Both the position numbers and the translations under genes were made by a program. Source: Opitutaceae bacterium UBA4094 (GTDB lineage: Bacteria; Verrucomicrobiota; Verrucomicrobiia; Opitutales; Opitutaceae). Taken from it: a stretch of 8,582 nucleotides of DNA. This document shows positions 6,148 through 8,582 of the stretch, in pieces. Numbering within the stretch: position 1 is the first letter of the stretch; each line of letters starts with the position of its first letter. The stretch is taken from positions 222-8,803 of the forward strand of contig DFYA01000343.1 of assembly GCA_002382525.1 (NCBI GenBank). Direction: 5' to 3'. The notes under the pieces are model-generated. The model had not been told where the DNA came from. It ran no database searches and saw nothing but the letters and a program-made list of their open reading frames with translations.

Positions 6148-7521
6148 TCATTCGAGCCAAAGGGTCTTGGTGTTGACGAATTCGGTGATGCCGAAGGAGC
6201 CGAGTTCGCGGCCGAGACCGGAGGCTTTGATTCCGCCGAACGGGAGACTGGAGTCGGAACGGACTTGGGCGTTTACGAACACCATGCCGGCGTCGATGTG
6301 CTCGCCCGCGAGTTCGAGGGCGCGGCGACGGTTGCGTGAAAAGAGCGCGGCGCCGAGGCCGTAGGCGGTGTCGTTGGCGATGCGCAATGCGTCGGTTTCG
6401 TCCTTGGCGGAGATGATCGCGGCGACGGGGCCGAAGAGTTCTTCGTCGTAGGCGGGCATGCCGGGGCGGACGTCGGCGAGCACGGTCGCAGGGTAGAACG
6501 CGCCGGCCGAGTTTTTGGGCGGGAGGTGTCCGCCGAGGAGGAGGCGGGCGCCGGCGCGGATGGATTTTTGAACTTGGGCGTGGAGTTCGTCGCGGAGGTC
6601 GGCGCGGGCGAGGGGACCGAAATCGGTGGACTTGGCGGTCGGGTTGCCCATGCGGCGGGCGGCCATCCGGGCGGTAAGTTTTTCGGTGAAGGCGGCGAGG
6701 ACGCTTTCGACGACGATGAAGCGTTTCGCGGCAATGCAACTTTGTCCGGCATTGCCGAGACGGGCCTTGGCGCAGATCTCGGCGGCGAGATCGAGATCGG
6801 CGTCGGCGAGGATCACGTAGGGATCGCTGCCGCCGAGTTCGAGGACGCAGGTTTTGAGGGCGGCGCCAGCGAGCGCGGCGACCTTGCGTCCGGCGGCGGT
6901 GCTGCCGGTGAGGGTGACGCCGCGCACGCGCTCGTCGGCGATGAGGTCGGGTATGCGTTTACTGGATACGAGGGCGGAGCGAAGGAGTCCGGCGGGCGCG
7001 CGCGCGGCGCGGAAAACGCGTTCGATGGCGAGGGCGCAGCCGGAGGTGTTGGAGGCGTGTTTGAGGAGAATCGTGTTGCCCGCCATGAGCGCGGGGGCGG
7101 CGGCGCGGAAGAGCTGCCAGAACGGGTAGTTCCACGGCATGATCGCGAGGATGACGCCGAGGGGTTCAAAATGGACGCGGGCGTATTTGGGGGCGCCGGG
7201 CGGGCGAACGGGTTTGAGGAAACGGGCGGCGTGTTGAGCGTAGAACTCGCAGCAGGTGGCGCATTTTTCGATCTCGGCGCGGGCGTCGGCGAGGGGTTTG
7301 CCCATCTCGGCGGTGATGAGACGAGCCAGGGTGTTCTGCTGTTTGCGGAGCGTGGCGGCGATCGCGGTGAGATGGCGGGCGCGGTCGGAGAAGGACGTGT
7401 GGCGCCAGTTGAGGAACGCGTCGTGGGCCGAAGCGAGTGCCTCGCGGGTTTGGGCGGCGGTGTGTTCGCGGTGGCGAGCGATGAGGCGGCCGGTGGCGGG
7501 GTTTTTGGAGACGAGGGGCAT
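6148..7521 (-). CDS. sad: NAD(P)-dependent aldehyde dehydrogenase, succinate-semialdehyde dehydrogenase (Sad/YneI) type, 457 aa
   Basis: Enzymes of this family oxidise aldehydes to acids with NAD(P)+; the closest family I recognise is E. coli Sad (YneI), which converts succinate semialdehyde to succinate. Similar blocks run along the whole length: NPATG at 7-11, ITAEMGKPLADARAEIEKCA at 69-88, LGVILAIMPWNYPFWQ at 121-136, LLKHASNTSGCA at 152-163, VLELGGSDPYVILADADL at 226-243, GPLARADLRDELHAQV at 302-317, ELFGPVAAI at 361-369 and PFGGIKASGLGRELG at 427-441. Catalytic residues are present: N131 (oxyanion hole), K154 (cofactor), E228 (general base) and C262 in GNAGQSCIAAKR (nucleophile). The start MPLVSKNPATG matches the family N-terminus; a frame extending upstream to 7893 is a shadow overlapping the sigma gene. 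No Shine-Dalgarno is visible. No GABA aminotransferase or related gene is adjacent, so the physiological substrate is inferred only from sequence type. Confidence 0.94.
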   Translation of the reverse strand: MPLVSKNPATGRLIARHREHTAAQTREALASAHDAFLNWRHTSFSDRARHLTAIAATLRKQQNTLARLITAEMGKPLADARAEIEKCATCCEFYAQHAARFLKPVRPPGAPKYARVHFEPLGVILAIMPWNYPFWQLFRAAAPALMAGNTILLKHASNTSGCALAIERVFRAARAPAGLLRSALVSSKRIPDLIADERVRGVTLTGSTAAGRKVAALAGAALKTCVLELGGSDPYVILADADLDLAAEICAKARLGNAGQSCIAAKRFIVVESVLAAFTEKLTARMAARRMGNPTAKSTDFGPLARADLRDELHAQVQKSIRAGARLLLGGHLPPKNSAGAFYPATVLADVRPGMPAYDEELFGPVAAIISAKDETDALRIANDTAYGLGAALFSRNRRRALELAGEHIDAGMVFVNAQVRSDSSLPFGGIKASGLGRELGSFGITEFVNTKTLWLE

Positions 7522-7540
7522 GGCGTGGCGCGAGAAGAAC

Positions 7541-7574
7541 GATTGGCCACAACGTGCACAAAAGGCGCGAAAGG
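7541..7574 (-). repeat. Degenerate short tandem repeat upstream of the aldehyde dehydrogenase gene
   Basis: On the minus strand the sequence reads as three imperfect units of about 9-10 bases, CCTTTCGCG, CCTTTTGTG and CACGTTGTGG, followed by CCAATC. This kind of phrase (CTTTCGTG-like units followed by GGCCAATC) looks like a dispersed intergenic motif rather than coding sequence, and it lies 20-53 bp before the aldehyde dehydrogenase start. Its role is unknown; chance similarity of units cannot be excluded. Confidence 0.35.
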
Positions 7575-7605
7575 GGAAGGAGTGGAACAGATGACGCGGG
7601 GCGAA

Positions 7606-7630
7606 CATCGCGAGCAAGCTCGCTTCCCAC
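7606..7630. repeat. REP-like palindromic element
   Basis: On the minus strand GTGGGAAGCGAGCTTGCTCGCGATG contains a perfect palindrome GCGAGC-TT-GCTCGC (7623-7610). It closely resembles the REP sequences found in many Pseudomonas genomes (GGGAGCGAGCTTGCTCGCGATG type), as I remember them. It lies 7 bp after the sigma-factor stop and 85 bp before the aldehyde dehydrogenase start. REP elements occur in many copies and can act in transcript stability or termination; only one copy is present here and no RAYT transposase is in the window. Confidence 0.55.
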
Positions 7631-7636
7631 GAGAGA

Positions 7637-8197
7637 TCAGCGGAGCCAGCGGGTGAGACTTTGGCGAAGGGCGGCGCGGGCGCGGGCGAGGCGGGTTTCG
7701 ACGGCTTTGGGCGTGGCGTGGACAATGGCGCCGATCTCGGCGTGGGAGAGATCCTGGTATTCGGAAAGGATGAGGGGCTCGCGGAGGTTATCCGGGAGGG
7801 CGGCGATGGCGGTGCGCACCGCGTCGGCGCGTTCGTCGGCGAGGGTGGCGGCGTCGGGCGCAGGAGCGGTCGCGGTAAACTCGGGCACGTCATCCAAGGC
7901 GACGAGTGGGCGGCGGGTGCGGCGGCGGGCGTGATCGCGGGCGAGGTTGAGCGCGATTTGAAACATCCACGTGCTGAAGCGCGCGCCTTCGCGGTAACGG
8001 GCGCGGTGTTGGTAGATGCGGACGAAGGTTTCCTGAGCGAGGTCGAGGGCGTCGGCTTCGTTGTGCGTGTGGCGGTAAAGGAAGGCGCGCAGCGGGGCTT
8101 GCCAGCGCAGCATCAGCGCGTTGAGGGCGTCGTCCTCACCAGTGCAGAGGGCGGAGGCGAGGGCTTCGTCGGAAGGCTGGGTGGGGTCGGGCGTCAT
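7637..8197 (-). CDS. RNA polymerase sigma factor, ECF subfamily, 186 aa
   Basis: ECF sigma factors direct RNA polymerase to stress or envelope-response promoters. Region 2 spans about residues 24-93, with LRAFLYRHTHNEADALDLAQ followed by ETFVRIYQHRARYREGARF and STWMFQIALNLARDHARRR. A linker rich in Pro, Ala and Asp (about 97-122) separates it from region 4 at about 124-183: ALPDNLREPLILSEYQDLSH, then AEIGAIVHATPKAVETRLARARAAL, the usual helix-turn-helix. Both domains are complete and the length is normal. The ATG at 8197 overlaps the stop of the upstream sensor gene as ATGA, suggesting translational coupling; no Shine-Dalgarno is visible. No anti-sigma gene with a recognisable zinc-binding HxxxCxxC motif lies downstream, so the periplasmic protein encoded upstream is the best candidate for signal input. 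The ECF group cannot be assigned by eye. Confidence 0.95.
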   Translation of the reverse strand: MTPDPTQPSDEALASALCTGEDDALNALMLRWQAPLRAFLYRHTHNEADALDLAQETFVRIYQHRARYREGARFSTWMFQIALNLARDHARRRTRRPLVALDDVPEFTATAPAPDAATLADERADAVRTAIAALPDNLREPLILSEYQDLSHAEIGAIVHATPKAVETRLARARAALRQSLTRWLR

Positions 8198-8582
8198 TTG
8201 AGCCCGAGGGGAGCGTGGTGGCTTTGGCCGGAGACTTTGGGCCGGACGAGCGAAAGGAAACGTGCGGCTTCGTCGGGCGGCATGGCGGCAGCGACGCGTT
8301 GCAGATGGGCGAGCGTGGCGTCGCGGCAGACGGCTTCGAGGCGGCTAAGTTCGGCTTGAGCGGCGGGGAGGTCGGCGGGGGCGGCGGTAGCGAGGGTTTC
8401 GCGGGCGCGCATGATCTGCCGGCAGTGGTCCATGCAGATGGGGAAGTAGTCGTCGTGGAGTTGCGCGATGGCGGCGGATTGGGCGGGCGTGAGGCGGAAC
8501 TCTTTTTGCAGCCACGCCATCTCGTCGGTTTCGGCGGGGGCGTCGGACCGGAGTGCGAAGTGCGTGACGCAAAACGCGAGCG
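8194..8582 (-). CDS. Periplasmic metal-sensor / Spy-CpxP-like protein, C-terminal 128 residues (truncated by window edge)
   Basis: The frame is open to the right edge. The visible part begins LAFCVTHFALRSDAPAETDE, perhaps the end of a membrane anchor and a short linker, followed by MAWLQKEFRLTPAQSAAIAQ, LHDDYFPICMDHCRQIMRAR and a helical remainder ending in HHAPLGLK. The pattern of a helix with W-L-x-x-E-F-x-L-T-x-x-Q, then a helix with paired cysteines, fits the heavy-metal-resistance/periplasmic metal-sensor relatives of CpxP, Spy and ZraP, which bind metals or misfolded proteins in the periplasm. Three cysteines stand out: a C-x3-C pair (ICMDHC) and a third in LEAVCRD, possible metal ligands. 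Met at 8520 could start a shorter form, but in-frame sequence continues upstream and looks like a membrane segment, so the gene probably starts outside the window. Its stop overlaps the sigma-factor start by four bases, so the two are almost certainly one operon. Confidence 0.8.
   Translation of the reverse strand, partial: LAFCVTHFALRSDAPAETDEMAWLQKEFRLTPAQSAAIAQLHDDYFPICMDHCRQIMRARETLATAAPADLPAAQAELSRLEAVCRDATLAHLQRVAAAMPPDEAARFLSLVRPKVSGQSHHAPLGLK

Noticed and set aside
6526..7656. 376-residue plus-strand open frame antisense to the aldehyde dehydrogenase
   Set aside because: Gly/Glu/Ala-rich shadow with no motif, opposite a complete enzyme.
7522..7893. N-terminal extension of the aldehyde dehydrogenase frame, including a CARCG string
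   Set aside because: The extension overlaps the sigma gene and intergenic repeats, and the family N-terminus begins at MPLVSKNPATG; the CxxC-like string is probably chance.

Overview
The window looks like chromosomal DNA of a high-GC member of the PVC group, most likely Verrucomicrobiota and probably close to Opitutales. This is inferred from three things: SecA carries the extra segments typical of FCB/PVC-type SecA rather than the proteobacterial form; a secreted protein carries an SHD1 domain, which is common in Planctomycetes and Verrucomicrobia; and codon use is strongly GC-rich, with very long antisense shadow frames over most genes. No rRNA, tRNA, CRISPR array, transposase, phage gene or integrase is visible.

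Layout: (1) 1-1511, minus strand: N-terminal half of secA, running off the left edge. (2) 1512-1841: a 330-bp intergenic region with an AT-rich core, a 12-bp-armed inverted repeat and a GC-rich block of small inverted and tandem repeats. (3) 1842-2249, plus strand: a small basic, aromatic-rich hypothetical protein, the only plus-strand gene, convergent with (4) 2263-3726, minus: a secreted protein with signal peptide, SHD1 domain, an unassigned middle region and a C39/papain-like cysteine peptidase domain. (5) 3789-6020, minus: polyphosphate kinase ppk1, 62 bp upstream of the peptidase gene and possibly co-transcribed with it. (6) 6021-6147: intergenic, with a hairpin and an 11-bp-periodic direct repeat resembling a PhoB (Pho box) site. 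(7) 6148-7521, minus: an aldehyde dehydrogenase of the Sad/YneI succinate-semialdehyde dehydrogenase type. (8) 7522-7636: intergenic, with a REP-like palindrome and a degenerate short tandem repeat. (9) 7637-8197, minus: an ECF sigma factor. (10) 8194 to the right edge, minus: the C-terminal part of a periplasmic metal-sensor/Spy-CpxP-like protein whose stop overlaps the sigma-factor start by ATGA.

Functionally, secA and ppk1 are housekeeping or stress genes. The sensor/ECF-sigma pair looks like a small envelope or metal-stress regulatory operon in which a periplasmic cysteine-containing protein precedes its sigma factor. The ppk1-peptidase pair is the most unusual arrangement, and the Pho-box-like repeat would place it under phosphate control if real. 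No complete, clearly undescribed multi-gene system is evident. The best leads are the SHD1-C39 secreted protein, the sensor/sigma pair and the intergenic repeats.
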